From assembly GCA_012295275.1 (NCBI GenBank), contig CM022678.1, positions 2,448,781 to 2,512,780 on the forward strand: 64,000 nt of DNA, in the 5' to 3' direction. The notes beneath the pieces are model-generated. The model had not been told where the DNA came from, ran no database searches, and worked only from the letters and a program-made list of their open reading frames with translations. Below are positions 49,658-64,000 of the stretch, one piece after another; positions within the stretch are counted from its first letter, which is position 1; every line of letters begins with the position of its first letter. The DNA is from Chrysomallon squamiferum (Eukaryota; Mollusca; Gastropoda; Neomphalida; Peltospiridae). A program made the position numbers and the translations under genes.

Positions 49658-50030
49658 TAGTATTATTACATTTATTTTTGATACATTACTTAATTTGTAT
49701 TATATTCATAGAATTTAGTATATTTACATTTAATGTTTTTCTTTCTTCAGCTTAGCTTTATTTTTATTATAAAAATGATGATGATGATATCAGATCATAA
49801 CACCTGCACAACAATTATTATTAATGATATCAGTATCGGCATTATTTTGTTCAGTTTTTCTTTTATTTATTCTACAATTATTTTTAAAATAATAATGATG
49901 ACGATGATGATACTAATAATGACGACAGATAGGTATAGAAAGAGACAGACTGAGAATCAGACAGACAGACAGACAGAGAGATATACAGTCAGAGAGAGAG
50001 AGAGAGACACACACACACAGGCAGATATAC

Positions 50031-50034
<4 letters not shown>

Positions 50035-50120
<86 letters not shown>
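50035..50120. repeat. (GA)n microsatellite, unit 2
   Basis: An 86-base GA run upstream of the IAP leader exon. The unit 3 equivalent is 59676-59759. Unit 1 has none at this place. Confidence 0.95.
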
Positions 50121-50122
<2 letters not shown>

Positions 50123-50149
50123 GATAGGCGAACCTAACGGAAATACCGT

Positions 50150-50759
50150 ACTGACACACACAACTCGAGTGTGTTTGGTGTCAGTGACTCAACTTTCAGC
50201 TGTGATATTTAATTATTAATTGACAAATAATGAAACAGAGAATGAAACAAGAAAACACACACACGTACCTGTTTCGACAAACAAAAATAATAAAACGAAA
50301 CCGAGGACAGAAGATGTCGCTTAGTACCTCGTCGCATTCATAGAAACGATTTTCTTTTTTTTAGAGGAAACGGGTATTTCCCAGCGATTTATTTATAGAT
50401 CCTCCAACACTGGTTATTTTTAAGACATACCCGATACTGAAACATTTCGCGGAATTAGTTTCAGCTATAAAATGTTACAAAATATATTAATATATAAGAC
50501 AACGTGGACATTGCGATGTATGCCATTTATCTTTCAACATATTATTAATATAAATATCTGTGCGTACGAGCGTCCACATTCAGAGAATGTTGATTCACGG
50601 GAGCGGTGGTCGAAATCACGTGATATACCCCGCTAGCCTTTAAAATTTCAAAATTACTTTGAGCGAGACAGTAAAGAAACAGCACGGTATTCTTATGATT
50701 CTGCTTTACTTTTTAAAGTTTGGAGTCGTTTTTTATTTTATTTCGATATCTTAATACAG
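50150..50759 (+). promoter_or_regulatory. IAP unit 2 upstream region and leader exon
   Basis: Nearly identical to 59790-60370. The leader ends ATACAG/gtatgt (donor at 50760). It contains tcacgtga (about 50617) and lacks the 200-base segment of unit 1. The intron after it is short (to 51531) because it lacks the CRE-bearing segment. Confidence 0.45.
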
Positions 50760-50848
50760 GTATGTGTATTAAAAGATGGTTTTGTTGTTGTTGTTGTTAT
50801 CTTATTTCCAGTATTTATTAAAATCTTCTTTTTCTTCTTCTTTTGTTG

Positions 50849-50905
<57 letters not shown>

Positions 50906-51477
50906 TTATTGCTAATATTTTTATTAAGCATATTATTATCATCTTCACCACTACTATCACTATACTACTAATTGCACTACTACTACTACTATTATTACTA
51001 CTATAATTATTAACACTGCAACATCTACTACTTTTAGCACTGTGCATTGCTATTACTAATGATATTAGTACTACTACTGCTATTACTACGACTATTGTTG
51101 CTGCTGCTGCTACTACTACAACTATTATTATTAATTAATTAATCTGTTTGACTCTAAATAGTTTTTTATTCATTCCTTCTTGAATGCTGATTAAAATAAG
51201 ATTTTTTTATTTAATTTATTTTATTTTTTGTTTGTCCATTCATTAATTCTATTGTATTTCATTTCATTATATAATTTATCTTATTACCCATAGAGATATG
51301 CATACGTACGTACCTATTTATCTACTTATTTATTCATACGTGCATACTCAAAGGCACACGCGCTATGTAATATATAATACTTAGAGTTTCTGTTAGGATG
51401 TTTGTAAAGATTCATTCATTTATAATCATAAATTCGAGAAATACTTCTTTGTTTCTTTATTTATGTATTTATTTTAC

Positions 51478-51523
<46 letters not shown>

Positions 51524-51563
51524 TTTTTCAGTTTCAGGTATTAAGACGAAACAAAAACACGTA

Positions 51564-52580
51564 ATGGCAGAAATGAGTGATCTCCCTTCTGCTTCAGTAA
51601 ATGACGTCACAGAAGCAGACAAAATTAAAAGGCGGTATGCTACATACAGAGGTTGGAATGGGGAAAAGTCTGCTCTCCAGCTAGCTATAGCCGGATTTCT
51701 GTATATTGGTAACGGTGACAAAGTGAAATGTGAAACTTGTGGCGTGCAAGTAGACAAGTGGTTGCCGTCATACGACGTCATTGAAACACATCGCAAACAC
51801 TCTCCGAACTGCAATTACATTAATAAGTGGTTTGGCGGGAAAAACCAGACGACATCTGAAGGTGGTAGAAGCGAAGCTGAGTCGCTAATTCCTCCGAAAT
51901 ACCCGTTATACGAGAACTACCAAAACAGGCTAGACAGTTACTTTGGGTGGCCGCTGAAATACGCACACCAAAGTCCACCGTCCATGGCGGCAGAGGGTTT
52001 TTTCTACTTGGGATCTGCGGACAGAGCAAGATGTTTCCAGTGTGGTATCACTCTACGAGACTGGGACGAGGATGATTTTCCACTGGAAGCCCACGTCACG
52101 TGGTCTCCCGACTGCCAGTTTGCTCGACAAAGACAAGAACAAACCAGACGCGGAGTGACATCAAGTAGTGATGAGAAAAACCCAGAAAGCAACACAATAT
52201 CTAACTCAGCTGATAAAAACAAAAACAAAGAACAACATTCTGAAAGGACAACTGAAAATACCTTTGATGCGCTATGTAATGGAGGAAATACGAACACAAA
52301 CCAATCCTGTATGGAAGTTAGAACCGACACTAGTGTAACTAATAACGAAACACACACTGAAGGCGCAGTCGGGGGCGTAGTTAACGATGATGACGTCATG
52401 TCGGGTGTGCGTAGAACGATGGTAGACGCTGTGTTAGAGTTTGGATGCAGTATGGAAAGTGTAAGGAAGGCAATTCAGCTACAGAGACAGAGAACTGGGA
52501 ATAATTTTCCTAATGCAGAGTCGTTGTATGCAGCCGTTTTAGACATTGAAGAATCAGATACTAGTCAATTAAATAATTAA
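51564..52580 (+). CDS. IAP-like protein, two BIR domains plus UBA, unit 2 (hybrid gene)
   Basis: 338 residues with the same architecture as unit 1: two canonical BIR domains with full Cys/His sets, a linker, a UBA-like C-terminus and no RING. The first 23 residues (start MAEMSDLPSASVNDV) follow unit 3. From GWNGEKSALQLA on, the protein is almost identical to unit 1, differing by a handful of residues such as ETYQTR/ENYQNR. Acceptors are tttttttcag and tttcag just before the leader part of the exon. The AATAAA right after the stop in unit 1 is changed here; the next AATAAA is about 100 bases further. It should be functional by sequence. Confidence 0.9.
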   Translation: MAEMSDLPSASVNDVTEADKIKRRYATYRGWNGEKSALQLAIAGFLYIGNGDKVKCETCGVQVDKWLPSYDVIETHRKHSPNCNYINKWFGGKNQTTSEGGRSEAESLIPPKYPLYENYQNRLDSYFGWPLKYAHQSPPSMAAEGFFYLGSADRARCFQCGITLRDWDEDDFPLEAHVTWSPDCQFARQRQEQTRRGVTSSSDEKNPESNTISNSADKNKNKEQHSERTTENTFDALCNGGNTNTNQSCMEVRTDTSVTNNETHTEGAVGGVVNDDDVMSGVRRTMVDAVLEFGCSMESVRKAIQLQRQRTGNNFPNAESLYAAVLDIEESDTSQLNN

Positions 52581-53608
52581 TTAATTAAGTTATTTATTTA
52601 TTTATTTATTTTCTTTACTGTGTTAAAACATGTTGTTACATTATTTAATATAAAGTGAAGTGTATATATAGCTATTTATTTATGTAATAAAAATTATTTT
52701 CGTAATTTGTTTCTATTTCTTCTTATTCTTCTTATCATTATTATTATTATTATTTGTTCCGCTTGGTTGTTACATTATTTAATATAAAGTGAAATGTACA
52801 AAAATGCCTGAGAGACTGAGTATCCGACAGTAATATTTTATTCTGTCTGGTTACACAACATGAAACAAGTTGTTGAAAACAATTCCTTTTACAAACAACA
52901 GTTAACAAACGTGTATAACAAGTGTTTTACTTTTACCTTTGTAAACCATTGCCAACATCCACTCATAAGTTATTCTTTTACTAACAATACAATTGAGAAA
53001 AAAGAAAGAAATAAAGAAAAAAAATGATCGTATTTTCTCGTGTTGACAGTTACAGAGAATGAAGTTTTACCGCACGTTACTGATTTTTATCTGCAGAAAG
53101 AAATCTTTTATCAGAGTCTTCGGAAAACTGAAACATGCCTGCCATTACTTTTCAGTTGTTCCTTTTCTGGAACTAGAAATGTGAGAATTGGACCTCGGAG
53201 AAGGATTGATCCTGTGTGAGTCCGCATGTCAGTCGAGATACCAAAAACTGATCTGCAGTCAGCACAGAAGTGTAGATAAATAATAAATTGTTTAAACTTG
53301 TTTATATTTTTATACCATCCCATAGTTAACATCACCAGAAACAGTATCGTGAATAATGTCAATAATAATAATAATAGTTATAATAATAGTTATAATAATA
53401 ATAGTTATAATAATAATAATGATAATAATAATCATAATAGTAACAAAAACAACATGTCTGTGTATAAATGAATAAATTAATAAATAAATGAATACAGTCA
53501 AATGGTTTATCAACAGATTTTTATTACAAATAATTATAAACAAAATAAAATGAATATCACTGATAAAATCAAATTAGAATTTTTCACATCACATTTAATA
53601 TTTCATTA

Positions 53609-53639
<31 letters not shown>

Positions 53640-54210
53640 CACAGACACACACAAACATAAATACAAACATAAACACATTATATAAATATATATGTATATG
53701 TCTATGTATATGTAAATGTATATATTACATGACCTGTTTCTTTGCAATTTAATAAAAACGTTTTACGAGAGTAACAAATAAATAACAGACGATTCTTGAC
53801 ACAGAATTATTTTTTAATATTTGTTTTATTTATTTATTTTTTATTTTAAATCAGGTTTTAAATTTATATCTTAACAACATTGTAATCTGAAAGCCATAAA
53901 CACCTGTTTCAACAAAGAACACCAAAATCAGCATTTTAGAAAGAAAACAAGATTTAATAGTAATAAAAAAATATATAGTAATAGTAAACAAACAAACAAA
54001 AAATACCAATAATAACATAATACCAAAACACCCAAAAGAATTATCCAAATAATCTGCAATAATTTCTACTCTTTATAATAAATAAGATGAAAACAGTCCA
54101 TTGAAAGTAACAGTATACACTGACTGACTGAATGTATACACAATGTTACTGCGAACAAATTCAGTCAAAAGGGACGCATCGACTCGAGTCCTTGTTCCAG
54201 TGTAACTTTC
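52581..54210. other. Spacer between convergent IAP and TRIM, unit 2
   Basis: A near-copy of 43013-44640 with small microsatellite length changes. It contains the - strand open frame 53111-53362 whose inner part is also open in unit 3. Confidence 0.7.
53140..53300 (-). other. Conserved block with - strand open frame
   Basis: The - strand frame (HFCADCRSVFGISTDMRT, then SILLRGPIL.FLVP) is also open in unit 3 (63080-63260), where replacements are mild (FGIS/LGVS, SNGR/SDGR). In unit 1 a one-base loss breaks it. It lies downstream of the TRIM stop. It may be a conserved 3' UTR, an old exon or a remnant repeat. No domain is recognised. Confidence 0.25.
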
Positions 54211-54216
54211 ACAGAT

Positions 54217-56607
<2,391 letters not shown>

Positions 56608-57396
56608 CACAGATTAACTCTTTATAGCTGGAACAGTGTGTACAGTATAAATCAAATAGATTAACCCTTTGTAGCGGGACCAGTGCGACCAGTATAACTC
56701 CAGAAGATGATACAAATGTTTACTTAAGGGAGATAACTGTAGGCTTTATTTGAGACAAGTCTTCTACTTAACCTGAAATAAAATAAAACAGTAATGCACA
56801 ATATTAACAGTAAAAATAAGATAACTGTGTAAACATTTAAAGAAATATTTAATATATAAAGCTTCTATCTAATGTGGAAAAGAAATACAGTTATACTTAA
56901 TCTTTCAGAAAATAATCTTTGAAATTTGATTAATATTCATCTGCCGTCATCCATTAACTATCAGAAAATCTTGTATTAAAAAACAACAAACCAAAATATT
57001 TATTTAAACACACACGCACGCACACACACAGGAGAAGTGGTAAGCCTTCTCAGTGTTTGAATGTAACGTTCAGCTTTTTAATATGACATTGAACTCGTTA
57101 ATGAAAAACAACACGCAACTATTTTATAAAGTAAAACACAACTTACCTAGCTAACATGAAGATTACAAGTAAAGACAACTCACACAACAAATATTAATCT
57201 GTCTTGTTTTAAAACACACACTAGAGATATGAATTATGTTTTTGTCCTGTATTATTTAGTTTCCAGGAAAAACTATGATTCAGCTGTCACGTGATCTACT
57301 TCCTTCCTTATAGAACTCGTCACAGACTAAAAGTGTCTACTGACAATTTCAGCCTTTATCTGTACATGAATGTAGCAACACTGAATGAATGAAAGA

Positions 57397-57440
<44 letters not shown>

Positions 57441-57899
57441 CAGTAACAATAACAGCGGAAAAACTATGACTCTACTTCCATTTTCACAGAACTCGTCACA
57501 AACTAAAAATATCTACTGACAATAACAAGAGTAGCAATAATAGCAAAAACAAAAATAACAAAACAAATATAAATAAGCAAATAATAAATAAATAAATAGG
57601 TGTATGATTCTCGTGTTGTAAAGCACACAGTAAAAATACTAATCATGTTTTTGTCCTGTGATATCTTGTTTCCAGGAAAAACCATGATTCAGCTGTTTTG
57701 TGATCTACTTCCTTTTCTCATAGAACTCATCACAAACTAAAAATATCTAGTAACAGTACGAACCTTTATTTTACACGAATGTAGCATGCTGAATGAGAAT
57801 GAAAATAAACAAATAAATAAATAAATAAATAATAACAACAACAAAGAATAACAAAGCAAAACATTTATAAATAAAAGTATTTTTCTTTTATTCCAATTT

Positions 57900-57954
<55 letters not shown>

Positions 57955-58170
57955 GTGTTTGTGTGTGTGTGTGTCTGTGTGTCTGTCGGACAGTTTTCTT
58001 TATTTCCAATTTATTTATTTATTTATTTATTTACTTTGTCTGACTGTCTGCACGATTTTCTCCTTTTACACTAGTTGTCGTTTAAATGTACTTTAACTTA
58101 TTCTCATAATTACGTCACTTCGTTATTGATTTACGAAACTAAAGAAAAATTACTTATTTTGTTTTGTTTT
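56608..58170 (-). promoter_or_regulatory. TRIM leader and upstream region, unit 2
   Basis: Leader exon part 56608-56772 is behind acceptor tttatttcag; an upstream donor CTAG/gtaagt is at 57146. 57230-57790 repeats the ctacttcc/catagaactc module three times, as in unit 1. tcacgtga is at about 57287. Microsatellites: TTA (57400-57436) and CT (57904-57951). Confidence 0.45.
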
Positions 58171-58184
58171 TCTTGCTTATTAAA

Positions 58185-58265
58185 ATAATGACGTCACGAA
58201 ATCGAATTCGTTACGTAAAACTGTTTTAACCGCTCTGTGTACAGCTTCCACTGTGACGTCATTAG
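58185..58265 (-). promoter_or_regulatory. CRE block, inverted, unit 2
   Basis: TGACGTCA at 58189-58196 and 58254-58261, in the same inverted block as at 48510-48600. Confidence 0.55.
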
Positions 58266-58281
58266 TGAATTAACAAACAAT

Positions 58282-58324
<43 letters not shown>

Positions 58325-59207
58325 TATATACTTTATACAAATATTTACAAATGCACCTACCTGCCTGCATATGTTAGTCACTACTTCATATTTTTAAAAC
58401 AAAAATAAAAAATAAAATAAAATAATAAAGTATAATACGTTATCGGCTGTAACAGCAGATGAATTAATTATTTTTAAACACACACAAATTATACGTTAAT
58501 ATGAGAATTGTATATATATATATATCGGCAAAATGGTGCAGTTCAAACTTAGAAATAAAACAATATAAATAAACAAAAGGTAAAGAAATCTGACTGAACA
58601 CTTATCAGTTACGTATGTTTTCTGTCCAGTTCTGTAAATAACAATGTAGTTGTCGCCATTTTCAAAACATTGTACCGCGAGCTTAGAAAATACCACGAAA
58701 ATACCAGTAGCCGGTGCGCAATGTTTGTCGTACTTCGGGGTTAAACAACGTACAGAGTTTCACTGAAGCAGAAAACATTTACGAGCTGTCAAACAAAGAG
58801 ATAAAGTTTAAAAATTACTACTCGCCTGGTATTTATTTCTTACAAATCCCTTTACATCTGGGGGATTTCCAAAATCTAATTTTAGCCAAAATCTAATCTA
58901 ATTCAACCGTTGTAGAAAATAGATTGCATATACTCCTGAAACTTCTGGCAAAATAAATAAATAAAATAAATGAATTAAAGTCCTCATAAATGTTTAAAAT
59001 TCATTTATAATTTTTATATTTACAACAGATAACATTCGAAACAGTAATCATAAAGTTTCTTGATCTTTTTTTTTTTTTTTTGTGTTTAATTCGTTCTTAA
59101 ATTTAATAATGAAAAAGGTTTAACATATGTACAGAAGCTTGTATTTGTACGTTAATTCATTATTATTTGTTATAATTATTGTTATTATTATTTTATTATT
59201 ATTATTA

Positions 59208-59278
<71 letters not shown>

Positions 59279-59395
59279 TAGTATTATTACATTTATTTTT
59301 GATACATTACTTAATTTGTATTATATTCATAGAATTTAGTATAATTACATTTAATGTTTTTCTTTGTTCAACTTAGCTTTATTTTTATAATAAAA

Positions 59396-59427
<32 letters not shown>

Positions 59428-59671
59428 ATCAGATCATAACACCTGCACAACTATTATTATTAATGATATCAGTATCGGCATTATTTTGTTCAGTTTTTCT
59501 TTTATTTATTCTACAATTATTTTTAAAATAATAATCATGACGATGATGATACTAATAATAACGACAGATAGGTATAGAAAGAGACAGACTGAGAATCAGA
59601 CAGACAGACAGACAGAGAGATATACAGTCAGAGAGAGAGAGACACACACACACACACACAGACAGATATAC

Positions 59672-59675
<4 letters not shown>

Positions 59676-59759
<84 letters not shown>
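59676..59759. repeat. (GA)n microsatellite, unit 3
   Basis: An 84-base GA run, counterpart of 50035-50120. The downstream leader region 59760-60370 is nearly identical to 50121-50759, but lacks a stretch of about 40 bases near 60330. Confidence 0.95.
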
Positions 59760-59761
<2 letters not shown>

Positions 59762-59789
59762 GATAGGCGAACCTAACGGAAATACCGTA

Positions 59790-60370
59790 CTGACACACAA
59801 AATTCGAGTGTGTTTGGTGTCAGTGACTCAACTTTCAGCTGTGATATTTAATTATTAATTGACAAATAATGAAACAGAGAATGAAACAAGAAAACACACA
59901 CACGTACCTGTTTCCACAAACAAAAATAATAAAACGAAACCGAGGGCAGAAGATGTCGCTTAGTACCGCACCGCATTCATAGAAACGATTTTCTTTTTTT
60001 TAGAGAAAACGGGTATTTCCCAACGATTTATTTATAGATCCTCAAACACTGGTGATTTTTAAGACATACCCGATACTGAAACATTTCGCGGAATTAGTTT
60101 CAGCTATAAAATGTTACAAAATATATTAATATATAAGACAACGTGGACATTGCGATGTATGCCATTTATCTTTCAACATATTATTAATATAAATATCTGT
60201 GCGTACGAGCGTCCACATTCAGAGAATGTTGATTCACGGGAGCGGTGGTCGAAACTGAGACATATCACGTGATATTCCCCGCGAATCATTTCAAATTTCA
60301 AAATTACTTTGAGCGAGACCGTAAAGAAGTTTGGAGTAGTTTTTTATTTTATTTCGATATCTTAATGCAG
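59790..60370 (+). promoter_or_regulatory. IAP unit 3 upstream region and leader exon
   Basis: The leader ends AATGCAG/gtatgt with the donor at 60371. tcacgtga lies at about 60265. The exon part is shorter than in unit 2. Confidence 0.4.
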
Positions 60371-60459
60371 GTATGTGTATTAAAAGATGGTTTTGTTGTT
60401 GTTGTTGTTATCTTATTTCCAGTATTTATTAAAATCTTCTTTTTCTTCTTCTTTTGTTG

Positions 60460-60503
<44 letters not shown>

Positions 60504-61284
60504 TACTACTATTTTATTGCTAACATTTTTAATAAGTTATAATCATCTTCACTACTACTATCACTATACTACTAACTGCACAACTTCTACTACTACTACT
60601 ACTACTACTACTATTACTATATAATTATTAACACTGCAACATCTACTACTATTAGCACTGTGCATCGCTATTACTAATGATACTGGTACTACTACTGCTA
60701 TTACTACGACTACTGTTGCTGCTACTACCACAACTATTATTATTAAATAATTAATCTGTTTGAGTCTAATTAAATAGTTTTTTATTTATTCCTTCTTGAA
60801 TGTTGATTAAAATAAGATTTTTCCAATTAATTTATTTTATTTTTTGTTTGTTTTCCATTCATTAATTCTATTGTATTTCATTTTAGCTTAGTAAAAAAAA
60901 AAAAATAAATCACTAGAATTTGCTGTTTTCTTTGTATTATGTTCTGATTAATTATTTGTAATAATAATTACCGTTAACCAAAATATTTTACATTTACTTA
61001 TTTATTTATTTATTTATTTACTCACATACTTACTAATTTATTTGCTTACTTATTTACTTTTATCTTATTTTATTCAATTTTATTTAATCGATTTAATATA
61101 ATTTAATTTAATTTAATTTAATTTGCTTTATTATATTTTATTTATTATTATTCAATTTATCATACTTTACTTTATTAAGTATTTTATTTCATTTTATTAT
61201 ATAAATATGAGATAGTTACTAACATACTTAGGGAGGTAGATGCATTTATAAATATTTATATAACGTTTGTAATTGTTCGTTAAT

Positions 61285-61375
61285 TCAATAATTACGTCAC
61301 AGTAGAAATTGTAAACACAACAACTAAGAAAGAGCTTTACGTAATACGTAACGAAGTCAATTTCGTGACGTCACG
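61285..61375 (+). promoter_or_regulatory. CRE block, + orientation, unit 3
   Basis: Attacgtcacag through tttcgtgacgtcacg, with TGACGTCA at 61366-61373. It corresponds to 41505-41600 in unit 1. Unit 2 lacks this block together with about 600 surrounding bases. Confidence 0.55.
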
Positions 61376-61680
61376 ATTTTGTTTTAATGTTCATTTTAAT
61401 TTTATTATTAGCTTTTTGAACCCAAAATGCAATTTATTATCTATATAACAGGTACTAAATATAGCTACAAAACAATTAATAATTATCTTATTACCCATAG
61501 AGATATGCATACGTACGTACCTATTTATCTACTTATTGATTCATACGTGCATACTCAAAGGCACACACGCGCTATGTAATATATAATACGTAGAGTTTCT
61601 GTTAGGATGTTTTTAAAGATTCATTCATTTATAATCATAAATTCGAGAAATACTTTTTTGTTTCTTTATTTATGTATTTA

Positions 61681-61735
<55 letters not shown>

Positions 61736-61793
61736 TTTATTTTTATTTTTATTATTTTCAGTTTCAGGAATTAAGACGAAACAAAAACACCTA

Positions 61794-62793
61794 ATGGCAG
61801 AAATGAGTGATCTCTCTTCTGCTTCAATAAATGACGTCACAGAAGCAGACAAAATAAAAAGGCGGTATGCTACATACAGAGGTTGGAATCAGAAAGAACT
61901 TGCTCTCAAGCTAGCTATAGCCGGATTTCTGTATACTGGTATCGGTGACAAAGTGAAATGTGAAACTTGTGGCGTGCAAGTAGACAACTGGTTGCCGTCA
62001 TACGACGTCATTGAAACACATCGCAAACACTCCCCGAACTGCTCTTATATTAATAAGTGGTTTGGCGGGGAAAACCAGACGACATCTGAAGCTGGTAGAA
62101 GCGAAGCTGAGTCAACAGTTCCCCCGAAATACCCGTCATACGAGAACTACCAGACCAGGCTAGACAGTTACTTTGGGTGGCCTCTAAAATACGCACACCA
62201 AAGTCCACCGTCCATGGCGGCAGAGGGTTTTTTCTACTTGGGATCTGCGGACAGAGCAAGATGTTTCCAGTGTGGTGTCACTCTACGAGACTGGGACGAG
62301 GATGATTTTCCACTGGAAGCCCACGTCACGTGGTCTCCCGACTGCCAGTTTGCTCGACAAAGACAACAACAATCCAGACGCGGAGTGACATCAAATAGCG
62401 ACGAGAGAAACACAGAAAGCAACACAATGTCTATCCCAACTGAGGAGAACAAAATCAAAGAACAACAATCTGAAAGGAAAACTGAAAATACCTTTGATGC
62501 GCTATGTAATGGAGGAAATACGAACACAAACCAATCCTGTATGGAAGTTAGACGCGACACCGGTGTAACTAATAACGAAACACACACAGAAGGCGCAGTC
62601 GGGGGCGTAGGTAACGATGATGACGTCATGTCGGGCGTGCGCAGTACGATGATAGACGCTGTGTTAGAGTTTGGATGCAGTATAGAAAGGTGTAAGGAAG
62701 GCAATTCAGCTGGAGAGACAGAGAAACGGGAGAGATTTTCCTGATGCACAATCACTGTTTACAGCCGTTCTAGACATTGAGGAATCAGATTAA
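61794..62793 (+). pseudogene. IAP-like gene, unit 3, frameshifted in the UBA domain
   Basis: Both BIR domains are intact with complete Cys/His sets, and the linker is open, but an extra G near 62690 (gaaaggtgtaag against gaaagtgtaag) shifts the frame inside the UBA-like domain. The shifted frame ends at TGA 62742-62744, giving 316 residues. In the original frame homology continues to a TAA at 62791. The product would be a two-BIR protein without UBA and could still be expressed. BIR1 has replacements seen in neither other unit (NQKELALKLA). Confidence 0.8.
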
Positions 62794-63338
62794 ATGTAAA
62801 ATTATTTTTAATTATTATTATTATTATTATTATCTAATGATTATTATTTTTTTTTTTTTTTTTTTTTTTTTTTATATTTTTTTTTTTTTTTTTTTTTTGC
62901 TTGGTTGTTGTATTATTTAATTATAAATTGAAATGTACAATAATCCCTGAAAAACTGAGTATACGGCAACCGTACTATCAAAAATTGAATAATAAAAGAA
63001 TTTATTTTTTTAAAACAGATCGTATTTTGTCGTGTTGACAGTTACACAGATAATCAAGTTTTACCGCAGGTTACTAATTTTTATCAGCAGAAAGAAATCT
63101 TTTATCTTTAGAAAAACTGAAACTTGCCTGCCATCACTTTTCACCCGTTCATTTCCTGGAACTAGAAATTTGAGAATTGGACCTCGGAGAAGGATCGATC
63201 CTGTGTGTGTCCGCATGTCAGTCGAGACACCTAAAACTGATCTGCAGTCAGCACAGAAGTGTAGATAAATAATAAATTGTTTAAACATGTTTATATTTTT
63301 ATATCATCCCACAGTTACCATCACCAGAAACAGTATCG

Positions 63339-63425
<87 letters not shown>

Positions 63426-63678
63426 ATAATAATAATAATTATAAGACGTAATATTTGTTTAACACCTCAAATAAACATGCCTTTAATTGGATTTTATTAA
63501 TTTTCTTTTTGAAATATGTGCCATATTTTCTATTTTCTATTACAAATAAGAAGTAGACAGTCCAGTAAAAGTGACTAAATGTATACACAATGTGAAGGGA
63601 GATAACTATTTCATGTTTAAATACTGCCATAGACAGAGAGATAACTGTCTTTTCTCTTTTGTCTTTTTCTTTATTTAC

Positions 63679-63750
<72 letters not shown>

Positions 63751-63765
63751 TTATTTTTTTTTTTT
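62794..63765. other. Spacer of unit 3
   Basis: Poly-T (62846-62898), a diverged copy of the conserved block (63024-63270, with the - strand frame open), AAT and GAT runs (63341-63423) and TTTA/TTA runs (63670-63750). No gene is supported. Confidence 0.7.
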
Positions 63766-63769
63766 TTTT

Positions 63770-64000
63770 TTACATTAAGCTAGATATCAGTTTCAAAGTG
63801 TCAGAGATTAACATTTTGTTCACACAGAAAAATCTAGAAACGCTCTCCTCATACACTGGCAACAACGGCTTCGACACATCAACGTCGTGGATGGAGTAAA
63901 TCCGTTTGCTGTCTTTGACGTCAATGACGTGTAAAGTTTTGGTTCTAGTGTCCAGCAACCAGCCTAGTGTTAGGACTTAGTACACAGTTGTCACTGTAAC
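63770..64000 (-). pseudogene. TRIM-like gene, unit 3, degraded C-terminal part
   Basis: On the - strand, the C-terminal domain is recognisable (LDTRTKTLHVIDVKDSK, then VDVSKPLLPVYE). It has an extra base near 63978 (ggacttagtacac against ggactgttacac) that breaks the frame. The last 30 or so residues are altered or missing. The gene continues beyond the window. Confidence 0.65.

Larger units (their letters stand above)
58701..64000 (+). repeat. Tandem IAP-TRIM unit 3 (cut by window end)
   Basis: The 5' part to about 61863 is nearly identical to unit 2, while the IAP body and the 3' part are diverged from both others. Poly-T (62846-62898) and GAT (63372-63423) runs are private to it. Confidence 0.8.

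Overview
This is an AT-rich animal genome window, packed with microsatellites. Genes have introns with GT/AG junctions, and there are metazoan protein families and decayed DNA transposons. The expanded IAP (BIR), TRIM and STAND-ankyrin families, together with a Tigger/pogo-type MITE, suggest a mollusc, perhaps a gastropod. That placement is inference; no marker gene fixes the species.

Left part (1-26 kb): a nuclear-localisation-signal + nSTAND3-type NTPase + ankyrin-repeat gene lies on the + strand (12568-20839, five coding exons reconstructed from splice sites and phase). Its 3' end is broken by a cluster of deletions and is followed by about 1.3 kb of decaying ankyrin repeats. Two more decayed ankyrin copies (3.5-4.5 kb and 5.8-6.7 kb) and matching non-coding flanks (called X and Y here) show that the gene belongs to an old tandem array. 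Upstream there are two copies of a short unrecognised exon-like ORF and three TGACGTCA (CRE/ATF-type) palindromes.

Middle (26-39 kb): a FAM167-like gene has two well supported 3' exons (31415-31584, 33466-33723) and a phase-compatible upstream exon at 26035-26169. A mariner-like transposase relic sits in its intron. The rest is minisatellites, a 638-bp TIR element and segmental duplications. One of these is an inverted copy of the 5' intron region of the STAND-ankyrin gene.

Right part (39-64 kb): a tandem array of about 9.6-10 kb units. Each unit carries a + strand two-BIR IAP gene without RING and a convergent - strand RING/B-box/coiled-coil (TRIM-like) gene. Unit 1 has an intact IAP and a frameshifted TRIM. 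Unit 2 has both intact. Unit 3, cut by the window end, has a frameshifted IAP and a degraded TRIM tail. Sequence similarity switches sharply inside the unit 2 IAP exon (51633-51659): the 5' part matches unit 3 and the 3' part matches unit 1. The simplest history is unequal crossing-over between IAP exons, giving block order a-b-c-b-c-d and a hybrid IAP gene.

The gene families (IAP, TRIM, STAND-ankyrin) fit an innate-immunity or cell-death neighbourhood evolving by duplication and decay. This functional link is inferred from family membership only.
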